A stretch of 64,000 nucleotides of DNA from positions 46,769,574 through 46,833,573 of the forward strand of contig CM063114.1 in NCBI GenBank assembly GCA_031841125.1, written 5' to 3'. Under the pieces are notes generated by a model, which worked only from the letters and a program-made list of their open reading frames with translations, had not been told where the DNA came from and searched no databases. This document shows positions 43,660-54,231 of the stretch, piece by piece. Within the stretch, counting starts at the first letter, position 1; each line of letters starts with the position of its first letter. Source of the stretch: Acanthococcus lagerstroemiae (taxonomy: Eukaryota > Arthropoda > Insecta > Hemiptera > Eriococcidae). The translations under genes and the position numbers were made by a program.

Positions 43660-44415
43660 ATTCACAATTTTTGACACCTCCCTTAGCCTGTTCCACTCGT
43701 TCCTTTCCCATGCTATTCTGTGATATACTTTATTCTACAAAAACTGGTCGAAATCGTCCCTCCAACGCATTCTTTGCCTTCCCTTCCTTCTTTTGCCCGT
43801 GGGTTCCCAAAAAGTAATTGTTTTTGTCCATCTGTTATCGTTCAGTCTCGCGACGTGGCCTGCCCAGTTCCATTTTTGTCGTCTGTGTGTGGTACTGATG
43901 TTATTGTTGGAGGGCAGTTTGTTACGTATTGTTTTTATCGGAACTCTGTCCCTTCGCTTCAAATTAAGCATGGAACGTTCCATGCTGTTTTGTGTTACGG
44001 TTAGGAGGTTTTCGTGTTTGTTAGTCAGTGTCCAAGTTTGTGATGCCTAGGTGATCGATGTTAGAATGTTAGCATTCAAGATACTACTTTTGAGTGAGTT
44101 GCTGTATTGTCCTTTGAAGAGGTATTTCAGGCTCCAGTATTTGTTCCAGGTTTGTGTGACTCTTCTGTTAATTTCTTTGTCCATTTTATCCTCCATGCTT
44201 CTCACTTGGCCTAGGTATACTGTTTCTTCCACCTTTTCGATTGTCTTGCCTCCCAGTTGGATGGAAGTTTCTTCCTGGTTGTTTGTAAGAAAGTTTGTTT
44301 TTTCGATGTTTTTTATTTCTAGGCCTGCTTCCCTTCCCCTCTCTTGAAGCTCGTTTGCCATTTCCGAAAGTTCTTTTTTGCTGTTCGAGATTAGAATCAC
44401 GTCGTCCGGTATTTT
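43660..44415 (-). pseudogene. LINE G: RTE-like polymerase C-terminal third
   Basis: The minus strand begins at a damaged motif C (PDDVILIS, for FADDVILIS) near 44405. It continues ELQERGREAGLEI, IEKTNFLTN, GKTIEKVEETVYLG, TQTWNKYWSLKYLF, SILNANILTS, a stop, MERSMLNLKRRDRV, WNWAGHVARLNDNRW, and MRWRDDFDQFL, ending at RLREVS near 43690. One stop separates two long open parts, so it is less damaged than LINE B. The 5' part is missing and AT-rich sequence follows the end. Confidence 0.85.
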
Positions 44416-45677
44416 ATATAATACATCGTAAATATAGAACGATCAGGGTTTCTTTCATCTAAAAGCGTCTCAGTGTACATACTGCGGTTGATCAGGCCAT
44501 GTTGCGTTTTTTTATTATTGAACTTTTACTTCACAAATCCTTTTGTAGGGCTGGCTTCATGTGTTCAAAACTTAGGCCATGTGTCATTTTTTTATGGGAC
44601 CCATTTATCGGCCCACAATGGTAATGTTGAATTCACGAAAGAAATATGCTGTTTGCACGAAATATATAAATGACAAGCGCAGTAACAAGTACGAAACAGA
44701 AAAAGAAAGAGTTTGAAGAAAAAATTAAACATCAGAACGCAATATAATTCACTAACACGAGAAAATAAAATACGCCCGAAATTTTAATACCTTCTACACA
44801 CAATGAAAAAAAGAGACACGATATTACTGCGCCCGAAATAAAAAGTTTAAATTCTCGGCCTCCATCATACTCGCCACAAATTTACAATTGCGCACAAATT
44901 AATGTCAAAATCAAATTTTGGAGCAATAAAAATCTATGAATCGATTCTCCCCCTCCTCAGGAGCCACAAGTTTAGATTAAGAGCTAAACCGATATCAAAA
45001 ACGAATTCGTTGAGTTCGAAACCCCTCGATGATCTCGATGAGGTCATTCGCATAAATAATAGGTCTAAAAATTCCTAATGTACTGTGATAAAGGGTAATT
45101 TTTACATGCTCACTCTTTTTTTGTTCTCTCAACCCGAGCCCTGAAATCCGCCCTTTCGAGCATTACCTCAGAGCTCCCCTCTATGGCGTTTCGAGAGTGC
45201 TTAAGAAAAAATTCTTAATGACCGTTTTTATAGAAAATTGGATCCCTCTTAAACTCGTGGATCTTCTATCTCCACGAGTATGTACGTTATCCGTGATGAC
45301 GTATAATTTTTGTGTTTAAACAACATAATATACCGTATGCAAGTCATTTCGTGATATCGATTTTTAAACTCGTCATTCAAACTTTTTTTTTCGTGGCTTC
45401 ACATTTCGTTCAATCACACTTTTTATTTCGTGCTATTTAATACTTCCCTTTTTTTATTATCGAATTTTCATTTTACAAATACTTTTTGCTTCATTTTTCA
45501 TTTAATAAAGAGATTAATGTAATATATAAAGACAAGTCTCGATTTTTCTTCACCAGTGTTCTCAGGTATTACTGAAGGAAATATTTTTTTTAATGTTTCA
45601 TCTAGAAGTAATTATTCCCTAGCAGGCTTATGGCGTGACATTTTTTTGATAACTGTGACGTAAAACGTACTGACTTT
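44416..45677. other. Unassigned sequence with a SINE fragment
   Basis: Contains a recurrent phrase (gttgcgtttttttattattg...cttttacttcacaaat) seen again near 45450, 47510, 47610 and 47890, suggesting a low-copy dispersed repeat. The SINE fragment is listed separately. Confidence 0.4.
45117..45172 (-). mobile_element. SINE fragment, 3' body only
   Basis: ctctcaacccgagccctgaa, atccgccctttcgagcatta and cctcagag match the body of the SINEs at 6709 and 15275. The tRNA-like head is missing. Confidence 0.75.
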
Positions 45678-45740
45678 CCGATGCGCAGAATCGCACCAGT
45701 TACCCAAGTAACTGAAAGGGAACCAAGGGTAACTGACAGG

Positions 45741-47078
45741 CAGAGATGCCGAACGAGTCGAGAAGAACGGCTCGTTCCTTGTTCCGTTCCCGTTCTGTTT
45801 ACATATCGTTCCGGAACGACGTTCAGAACGGCTCATGTCAGAACGAAAATGCGGAAGAACGACGTTCCCAAAGTCAATTGTAAATAAAAAATAGGCGCGA
45901 ATTGTCTTTCCGAGGGGGGGGGGTTCATGTCAGTTTAAGTTATTTGAGTAACAAAACTTCAGTAGATATATATCAGCAAATCTTTCCATATTTTTTAAAT
46001 TATACTTTTCGTTCGCATTTTAAAGTTTATTAAATGACGGATGAGTGCAATGAACAGTCGGAAACTGCAGGTCCATGGCCTCAGTTTGCCGAATATTATA
46101 AGTTTATTCGTGAGGAGGAGGACGAAAAATTTTGTATGCAGAATCATATACAATGCAGTTCCAAATTTCTCCTAAAATAGGCTCTGCATCAGTATATAAT
46201 GTACTGAACTGAAATAAAAAATGAAAAGCATTGTAACGAAGTTTGATGGCAGAGAAGAAAGAAAGAGGCGACTTTGTTCTTTTTCTTTTGGTTCACCAAG
46301 TTCGAAGTTCCTTTGACAGAGTTGCCATTTCCTGAGAAAGAATGAGTAAATCTAGTGAAAGATGCATTTTTATGTCCTTAAAACTGTAAATTTGTGAAAA
46401 TATGCCAGAAAATGCCCTAAGAATTTTAAAAATAGTCGAAAATAATAAGCAACTACCCATAAAATATACAAAAAATGCTCTTCTAAATATAATATGGCTC
46501 ATTTTACTTCACAGCTTGCAGTTCGTAAAGGTAAGTGTTCAGTGAAGCAATGGCAAAAAATATGCAAAAGCATAAAAATCTCAACCCTGGTTATCATGTT
46601 GCGTAGAGAGAAATATTATTTCATAAAAATATGTTTTCACTATCAACAAGAATGGCAAGGAAACAGACTTGACACCAATCATCATTAATTTTCGCCGATA
46701 ACAACCGATCTCAAATCGACAATTAAGGAACATGAGGAGTACCTGAATCTTGAAATTTGTAGGTAACAACAAAGGTGGATTCAGTTTACTCGCAGGTACT
46801 TTCTTCATAAAAATAAAAATAGTGCAACCTCTACCTGCAGCAAATTAAGGTGAAGGCATGAAAAATTCTATTTCCTTCATTAGAAATTAAAATTATACAA
46901 ATTGCGAATAAAAATGAACAATCAGGCTTACGGCGAAATGATAGGAGAATAATACTGATAAGGGAACGGCCGTTCCGTCGTTCCGTTCCTCGTTCCGGAA
47001 CGAAAAAAGAACGGAACGGCGTCGTTCCCTAGCTGAAGGAACGAAGAACGAGTCGTTCGTTCCCGTTCGGCATCTCTG
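45741..47078. mobile_element. hAT element, non-autonomous (TSD CTGACAGG)
   Basis: A perfect 15-bp terminal inverted repeat, cagagatgccgaacg / cgttcggcatctctg, is bounded by perfect 8-bp duplications CTGACAGG at 45733-45740 and 47079-47086. ~120 bp at each end is dense in gaacg, cgttcc and gttccggaacg motifs, very probably transposase-binding subterminal repeats. The 1.1-kb interior is AT-rich and has no transposase frame. It is the cleanest element in the window. Confidence 0.95.
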
Positions 47079-47109
47079 CTGACAGGTTTCTGGGTAATCT
47101 GAGGGTACC

Positions 47110-47401
47110 TGGACGCTGTTAAGCATAAGGGAACCAACCAGTAAAATCTGTTTTTTGAGAACACGTGATTCGAAGTTCACGAGTCATGTAGAAACTATGT
47201 GACATAGCGTTTACGGATAAGATGTTTTTAACGTGAGTGCACATTTTTGAATCGAGGGGGCCAATTTTGAAAAATTATGCTTTTTATGCACTTGCCAATA
47301 ACGATACTAAATTCTACTTTTTATGCACTTACCAATAACGATACTAATAAATCATTCTGCTTACAAATGTCAGCTGGTTCCCTTGCGCTTAACGGCGTCC
47401 A
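47110..47401. mobile_element. AAGGGAACCA-family MITE, copy 3
   Basis: Inverted termini tggacgctgttaagcataag and its right counterpart cttgcgcttaacggcgtcca, continuing as ggaacca, ~27 bp in all. The body matches copies at 30136 and 36805. A 37-bp internal duplication (actttttatgcactt...) lies at about 47278-47345. The target duplication is not clear. Confidence 0.8.
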
Positions 47402-47679
47402 ACTGACGGTTGCAAATTGATGGGTGACTTTTCGGCAGGTAACTAGGGTAACTGATTGCGCATCCGGTTGGGAGACAGATATACCAAATTCAAAACTCAG
47501 TTCATGTTGCGTTTTTTTACTATAGATCTTTCATTTTACAAACATTTTTTTGCTTCATGTTTCATTTATTGAGCAGATTAAACAGATGTAAGTAGATGTT
47601 TCATGTTGCGTTTTTTTTTTACTATCAAACTTTTATATTTTACAAATGAAAAATAATACTTTTTTTTATTTCATCTGAC

Positions 47680-50235
47680 TGGGACTGGGCAAATTGTAGA
47701 AGCGCTAGCGTCGTATCTTTTAGTGCGTTTGTTATTATACAATGATAAGGAGAATATATATATTATAGCGGTATACCTATGACATAAATGTACAAACTGT
47801 TATCAAAGCCGATATCTTTAATGTTTTTGAGAGCCTCTGACTGGGACTGTGCAAACTGTAGAAGCACTATAGCGTCGAATCTTTTATTGCGTTTTTTTTT
47901 TTTTTACTATCAAACTTTTATTTTACAAATACTTTTTTGCTTCATTTTTCATTAATTGAAGAGAAAGAGATTTAGATGATACGTATACCGGCTAGGCATT
48001 TTCAAAGTGCGAAATTACAATCGTACTGCATACAATGATAAGAAGAACAATATAGCGCGACCTGTGACACAAACATACAAACTGTTATCAAAGTTGTTAT
48101 CTATAATTGGGTAATTCTCACGAAATCGCAACATTTCAGTAATCTGTACTTTTTCGAAAATCTAAGAAATTGGGCAATTTAAAAAAAAAGTGATGTTGGA
48201 AAGCATCACCTACGCTACCTTTTCCAGCCATACAGGTTTGTAGCTCCCCCCCCCCTGCGTGTATATATAGTATGGTAAACCCCTTAATGTTCCACGTCTT
48301 GGCTGGTAACCACCTATGTTTTCAATGGTTCTTGCAAATATTGATATGGATATAGGCATTTTCTCGGGGAAAAAATTACAAGAACTTGGAAAGAAAACTT
48401 TGAGGCGCATGTTAATACCAAAAATAGCGACCAAAAGAACATGAGGTGACCTCCAGCATAAGTCAAAGTTGTGTAACCACATTTAACTTCAGCGTCGTGG
48501 CCATTTTTTCGCTTGGTCAACCTGGTGACACTGTTAAAATATTTCATCCTTTAAAGTGGCTGCAGTGCTTTGTTACTGCCATGAGAGTATTCCCGTATTT
48601 TGATATCACGGATCGCTATTGAGTTATTAATTCTGGAAACATTTTTCTGTGAAAGTTCTTATCTCTACAACTATCAACGCTCATCGCCGTGGTTCTTCAT
48701 TCTGCGAATCTCGTACTTGGACGGCGCTCCTGAAACATCGGAAATAACTTTTTTGGTAAATATTTCAACATCAGAGTAAGAATAAATACGAATAAAATTT
48801 TTCAAGCTCCAAACAACAAATAATTCAAGCAATTTCTCCTGTCCGTGGCTAGTTTTCTATTTCAGCGTCGTGGCATTTGTTGAATTTCCTAGCCATGACG
48901 TTGAAAACTGAGAGCCACAGCGTTGAAATTATAATTATTGTCACCTAATGCATACATGTTAAGGACATAATTTGTTCAAGTTGGGATGTATTTAACTCAG
49001 ATTAATCTTTCTTCAGACGGGCAATGACGGTGAGCTGAAATAATGAACAATCTTCAGTACAAATCGTGAACTATTATATGACAGTGTATAAAACGCAACT
49101 TCATCTGTACTCGATTCCGCCTCCACAAAAATTTCAACGAGCTTATAAGTTTTTAATTCATAAGAACTCATTGTAGGCTTACAGTTTTGTGCCCCTCCCC
49201 CTTTCAATAATTTTTTTTATAATTTAATCACAAATATTGAGGCGTTCAACGTTTACCTTTGTTCCTAATTCTAGACTCTAGTCTGCATCGCGAATTTGTA
49301 TTCATTATTAAATAAGTAACTTAATGAGCTGTGAGTTTCCAAGTTAGGTATCTTTTAGTTGAGATTTACTTTTTACATAGAGTTTTTCGACTATAGTGAA
49401 CCTCAAAATATATGTGATTAAATACTAGAAGACTACCTATTCTATAAATTTGAGAACTGTTTCGTTTTTTTATTGATTATATTTTGTTCTTACTCAACTT
49501 CTGAATTATTATTTTTATTCTTATAATTAGTGTAAAATGCAACCATATTATCGTTACCTGAACTCCGCTTTGATCTTAATGCTTGTAGCTAGAATGGATA
49601 GCTTTACCAACAAGCGCACTTTCAATCCATCTCCTTATACTTGATTCCTGTAGAATGATGGACGTTCAAGCATTAACTTGAGTCTGCATAATATATATAC
49701 TCGTATGTTTGCAGTAAACAAATAGGTACTTACATATAAATACTGCATTCAAGGCGCTCATTTAAATTTCAGCATTTTCAAAATCCTTGATACAAAGCTG
49801 TCAATGAAGTACTAAACGTGACTAGTCACAATCACAGGCCACAACACTTGAATTTGCTCATCATTTGCTTCTTGAAATTTGGCAACGACGTTGAAATTTC
49901 CATATCATGGCTCCTAGTATCCAGCCACGACGTTGAAAAATCCTAGCCGTGGCTCACGAAATTTGGCCACGACGCTGAACATTCCTAGCTGTGGCTCATA
50001 AAATTTTTAAAATTCTATGCCCCTGCCCCTAGTACAGATTACTTGAGCCAAATAACCGAAATAGCTTTAGAGACTCATAGTTTGACAATTCCCACCAAAA
50101 AAAATTAAGAAAGATTACTTCAGTTTTTGAATTTCTTGAATGTGGAAATATTGCGATTTCGTGAGAATTGCCCATTTAATGTTTTTGAAAGCCTCTGACT
50201 GGGACTGTGCAAATTATAGAAGCGCCAGCGCCGAA
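47680..50235 (+). repeat. Tandem repeat units interrupted by a TIR element
   Basis: Units start ctgactgggactg(g/t)gcaaa near 47682, 47836 and 50196, each followed by agaagc(g/a)c..agcg(t/c)cgaat. Units 1 and 2 also share acaatgataaggag and acaaactgttatcaaag. The element at 48113-50173 sits between units 2 and 3. Confidence 0.8.
48113..50173. mobile_element. 2.06-kb element with ~30-bp TIRs
   Basis: Left tgggtaattctcacgaaatc and right gatttcgtgagaattgccca are inverted, continuing inward as gcaacattt / aaatattgc. The interior repeats a motif close to ccacgacgttgaaa at least seven times on either strand (near 48491, 48862, 48895, 49880, 49925, 49970) and has no long frame. A C run lies near 48245. 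The superfamily is not assigned; flanking tandem units give an approximate empty site (tctttaatg). Confidence 0.85.
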
Positions 50236-52159
50236 TAGGTTATAATGTAAACCATCACCATTCGAACTTTTATCCTCTGAGGACTAAATATTTTATTAAA
50301 AATAATAATAGTAAGGTAAGCTACCTATTCTGAGCCTAGCATCAATTATGAGTCCTTTTTTTGAAAACGCGTTTTCTCGCTAGATCGAGGCATTGGACAA
50401 CCGTGAAACCTCTTCCATTCGAAGGACCAACATGTTTTACACTATCCATGTTGGTTTCAAGTTCATAACTCAATGTGTTTGGTGTGATGGCATTTTTTTT
50501 TCAAAGTTGTTATCAAAACATGCGTTATTTTTCATGTGTGTGAAATATCAATTCTGTGAAAAACGTTCAATAAGTACTTTAAATTAATATTTTCTCAACG
50601 TATTATATATGGTTGTATAGAGGAGAGGCTAGGGAACATTTTTCCGCTTGAGTTTTCGATTTCGGTCCACATATATGTGTGTGTGTGGAAAAAATAAAGG
50701 AATTCAAAAAATGGGGGAAATAGTTTGCAAAAATCGCGAAAAATCAAAGTGAATGATCGGGTAATCGAATGAAAAGTGTAGTGCAAAGGATACTTTAACT
50801 TATAAGACCAAATTTCATGTTTTTTCAGTAACTTTTTCTAATCAAACTTTAGCCCGACTCACAATTAGTACCACCTTTTTTCAGACCCATTATTGGTACT
50901 GTGAATTTACTCGACTTTAATGTGTTTTTAAAATACTTAAAAGTCAAATAAGACGAGTCAGCGTGTTTTCAAAATAAATTTGAAATGCTTACTTAAGTAA
51001 ACTACATCATTTTTCATTTGATTTATTATACTTACCAATTGTGGGAATATCAAAAAATTTCGTATCAATTGTGGGTCGTTGCCAATTAATATGGGTCGAC
51101 CCATAACACTACACAACAAACTGAGATTTTTTGGAAACCGCATGAAGGAAAATAGATGATTCTTAATGTATTTTTCACGCTGAATTCAAATATGATATTA
51201 AAAATGCTGAGTTAGCTAATCATTTTTTACGTTTGCTGGGAAATTTAATAGTGTATTATGAGAAATTGTTCTATTTTATGTGGCGACACTGATGTTGTAT
51301 GTATTAAACTGATATTACCGATAAGCTTCGTCTTCGACGGTACTGAATAGAAAACTTCTGTGTTGTTCTCTGTCCCTCTGTGTTCCGTAAGTATTATTCC
51401 AATTCAACAACGAGCGTTGTGATTATCGTGAATACTTGGGCATTGAACACATATTCATCAAATTTATCGTCGGAACACATTTATCTAGTTCACTTACATT
51501 TCGTAAAAGAAACAATAAACTGTAAATACCGGAATGAAAAGGCGTTAATTTTTCACTGAAGTGATCGCCTTCCTCAAAATTGTTGTTCCATCACTTCATC
51601 GTTAATGATAAAATCTTAGAATCAGTTGAAACTGCTTAGATCGTTTCGATATCAAAACGTCAAAACACGTTCACACGCGTCACTGTGTTGGCGAGTTCGT
51701 TTTGTGATACATGCAGTGTGACCACATTCACTAATATTTCAAACACGAGAGGGAAATTACGGGAAATAATTCAGAATGAATTTACGAGAAAAGGAGAGCT
51801 AATTAAGAAAAACAAAAAGCGGCATTAAATTCAGCATGAAAAATACTTCTAGAATCGGCTATACTCTCGTTCTTGCGGTTTTTTTGCTGTTGGGTAGTGT
51901 AATTGGTATTTTCAAAAGTTGTTCGGATCGAGAAAATTCTACCTGGAATTTTCAACAACTTAGAAGGCCTCAGTGTCATTTGCGAGGATATTTTATAGTG
52001 AATTGCTGGAGAATCAGAAAATATCCATAATGGGGAGCAGCACTCAATCTTGGGTTTTGAGAACTTTTGGGAAAAAATTATCCAAAAATGCTGAAAACTC
52101 AAAAGTAACTGTCACAAGTAGTAATAAGTTCTCTATGATAGGTAATATTTATTGCTGTT
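50236..52159. other. No recognised feature
   Basis: AT-rich sequence. Frames at 50393-50587, 51803-52102 and 51836-52161 are short and without recognised domains. Confidence 0.45.
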
Positions 52160-52714
52160 GAAGCAGGGTGTGACAATGAACAAAAACACCCTCAGTACTC
52201 CTATTGAGGTCGTGAAATGTACAGGATAATTTGATCACTTCTTATTTTTAAATAGAGAAGAACGGGTAATCCGATTTAATTTTCAAAGATTACAAAGCTT
52301 ACACATTTATGAAAAAACAATTTCATGCTTCATTTTCTTTCATTAAAGAAAATTATCAAAACATATGTGTATCAGCCTGTTTATTTCTATATGGGAATTT
52401 ACATGTAATTTCGTTTCATACTATTGCATATGTTTGGGCAAAAGTACCGCTCAGTACTTCTATTGAGAACGTGAAATGTACAGGATAATTCGATCATATC
52501 TCATTTTGGAGACAGAGAAGAATGGGAAATTCTATTTAATTTCCAAAGATTACAAAGTTTATCCATTTTAGGAAAAAACAATGTCATGTTTCGTTTTCTT
52601 TATTTTTTTCCAAACGCCTGTTTTTTTTTTCTGTATGGGAATTTACATGTTATTTCGTTTCATATGTACTAATGCATATGTTTGAGCCCGTCCGAAGGAC
52701 GGGTAATTCAGCTA
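52160..52714 (+). mobile_element. Helitron-like 3' end with two ~260-bp repeats
   Basis: Ends with hairpin cccgtccgaaggacggg at about 52688-52704, then taattcag and CTAG before T, the classical Helitron 3' end. Upstream, two diverged units (about 52185-52440 and 52448-52687) share ctcagtact, attgag, cgtgaaatgtacaggataat, tttaatttcaaagattaca, and atgggaatttacatg. The 5' end was not found. Confidence 0.75.
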
Positions 52715-53545
52715 GTAGTGTTTATATGACACTCTGGGGTGTGGAGAAACCAAGGATCGTTCACCTAATCAGATAGAACACCGATGTGTTCACTTTCTCG
52801 GAGACTAAAGAGGCCAAATCGTGAAACGGCCATGCACCTCTCCAACCAAGTAGATGCTGTATGGTTCTGTGATCAGCGACCAAATAAAAATCGCGCGAGA
52901 TGATAGAGCGACCGCGTTATTTCAATTTCGCCCCATTAATGGCGAATGTAAATTTGCGAGTCGATGATACGACGGTCGGGCCGGCGACTGACGCGAGCGA
53001 AATTACAACCGCGGCGTAATTTACGATACGTACGCAGAAATATAGTCGTAATTTCGGTAATAAACGGAAGATCGATTCAGGTGTACGAGCGTTTATACAA
53101 ATTGCGCATAATGACTCTCAAAATACAATTCATATGCAGAGAGCCGAGAGACAAAGAGGGACAGAGATAATTGAGACTGAGTTTGCATGTGCAAGCCTCA
53201 CACACGTATACGTATCATATACACCGACAATTTGCATACCATTACGAATATCTACATAACCGAGCACCCTCTTGAAATTGAAAATTTACTTCATTACGTC
53301 GCTCCTCGGTTTACTCTGACATGAACATCGTGGAAAAAGTCTTCGGGTAGACGACGGATTACGAAGTTGTCGAGGAATTTCGAGGGAAAACACCGAACAT
53401 TTTTTCATTGAAACACTAGTTAGTCTTGAGATCCAAGCTGTGAAAAACAAAAAAAAAACTGAACTGTTTGTAAGACCGTATCATTTTGTACGAATTTCCA
53501 GATTTAATTTTCTGCCTCGATCGACGGAAGAGGTCTAGTGGGCAA
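52715..53545. other. CpG-containing unique sequence
   Basis: No repeats, and only one short frame (52964-53170), arginine-rich, with no recognised domain. Possibly host intergenic. Confidence 0.4.
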
Positions 53546-53547
53546 AA

Positions 53548-54200
53548 ATTATTATTATTATTATTATTAATTCCTTTATTAGCGGTCGTTTACATAAGTA
53601 CATATGTTTCTACATTTTAGGTATGTTTACGTATATATATTCTAGTATCCGCTGGCCCAGCATTGGGCGAAGGATTCACGCAGTCGTTCCCATTCGTTCC
53701 TGTCTAAAGTTATTCTGTTGTATAGTTTGTGCTTCAGGAATTTGTTAAAGTCATCTTCCCATCTAATTTTCTGTCCTCCTTTTTTGCGTTCCTTATGTGT
53801 TAGGTGCCAAAAAGTTGTTTTATAAGTCCATCTATTGTCGTTCATTCTCCCTACGTGTCCCGCCCAGTTCCATTTATTTCTTCTTATTAAATGAATCAGA
53901 TTAAGGTTGTTTTTTAATTTTGTTTTTATAGTTTTAGTTCGTATTCTATTCTTTAGTTTCATGTTCATCATTGATCTTTCTATAGCATTCTGGGTTGTTT
54001 CGATTCTTTTAGCAGTTTTTTTTTGTAAGAGACCAGGTTGGGGATCCGTAGGTTAAGGTAGGTACTATGCAGGAGTTAAAAACCTGACTTTTATGGTAAT
54101 TTAAAAATGGTCCTGTGAGTTTGGTTATCGCACGCGAGTAGGAAAGTTGTGTGTCGAGCGTTATCGTACGACTAAAGTGTTTAAATAGTGAACAATCTGG
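53548..54200 (-). pseudogene. LINE H: RTE-like polymerase C-terminus and tail
   Basis: On the minus strand: SYSRAITK and NSCIVPTLTYGSPTW (54180-54040), then after a shift MKLKNRIRTKTIKTKLKN, WNWAGHVGRMNDNRW, QKIRWEDDFNKFL and WERLRESFAQCWASGY ending at a stop (53642). ~75 bp of 3' UTR, aataaagg, and an AAT run (53549-53567) complete the 3' end. This is an authentic family terminus and can anchor the 3' end of LINEs C and G. Confidence 0.88.
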
Positions 54201-54231
54201 TAGACTTGTTGGCACGTGAAAACGATCTATA

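Larger units (their letters stand above)
45678..47467. mobile_element. Composite region bounded by CCGATGCGCA inverted repeats
   Basis: Left ccgatgcgcagaatcgcacc / agttacccaagtaact and right agttacct.. in inverted form (ggtaactagggtaactgatt, tgcgcatccgg) make an outer inverted repeat. It encloses hAT 45741-47078 and the 47110-47401 element. It may be a larger TIR element whose left arm was interrupted by the hAT. Confidence 0.5.
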
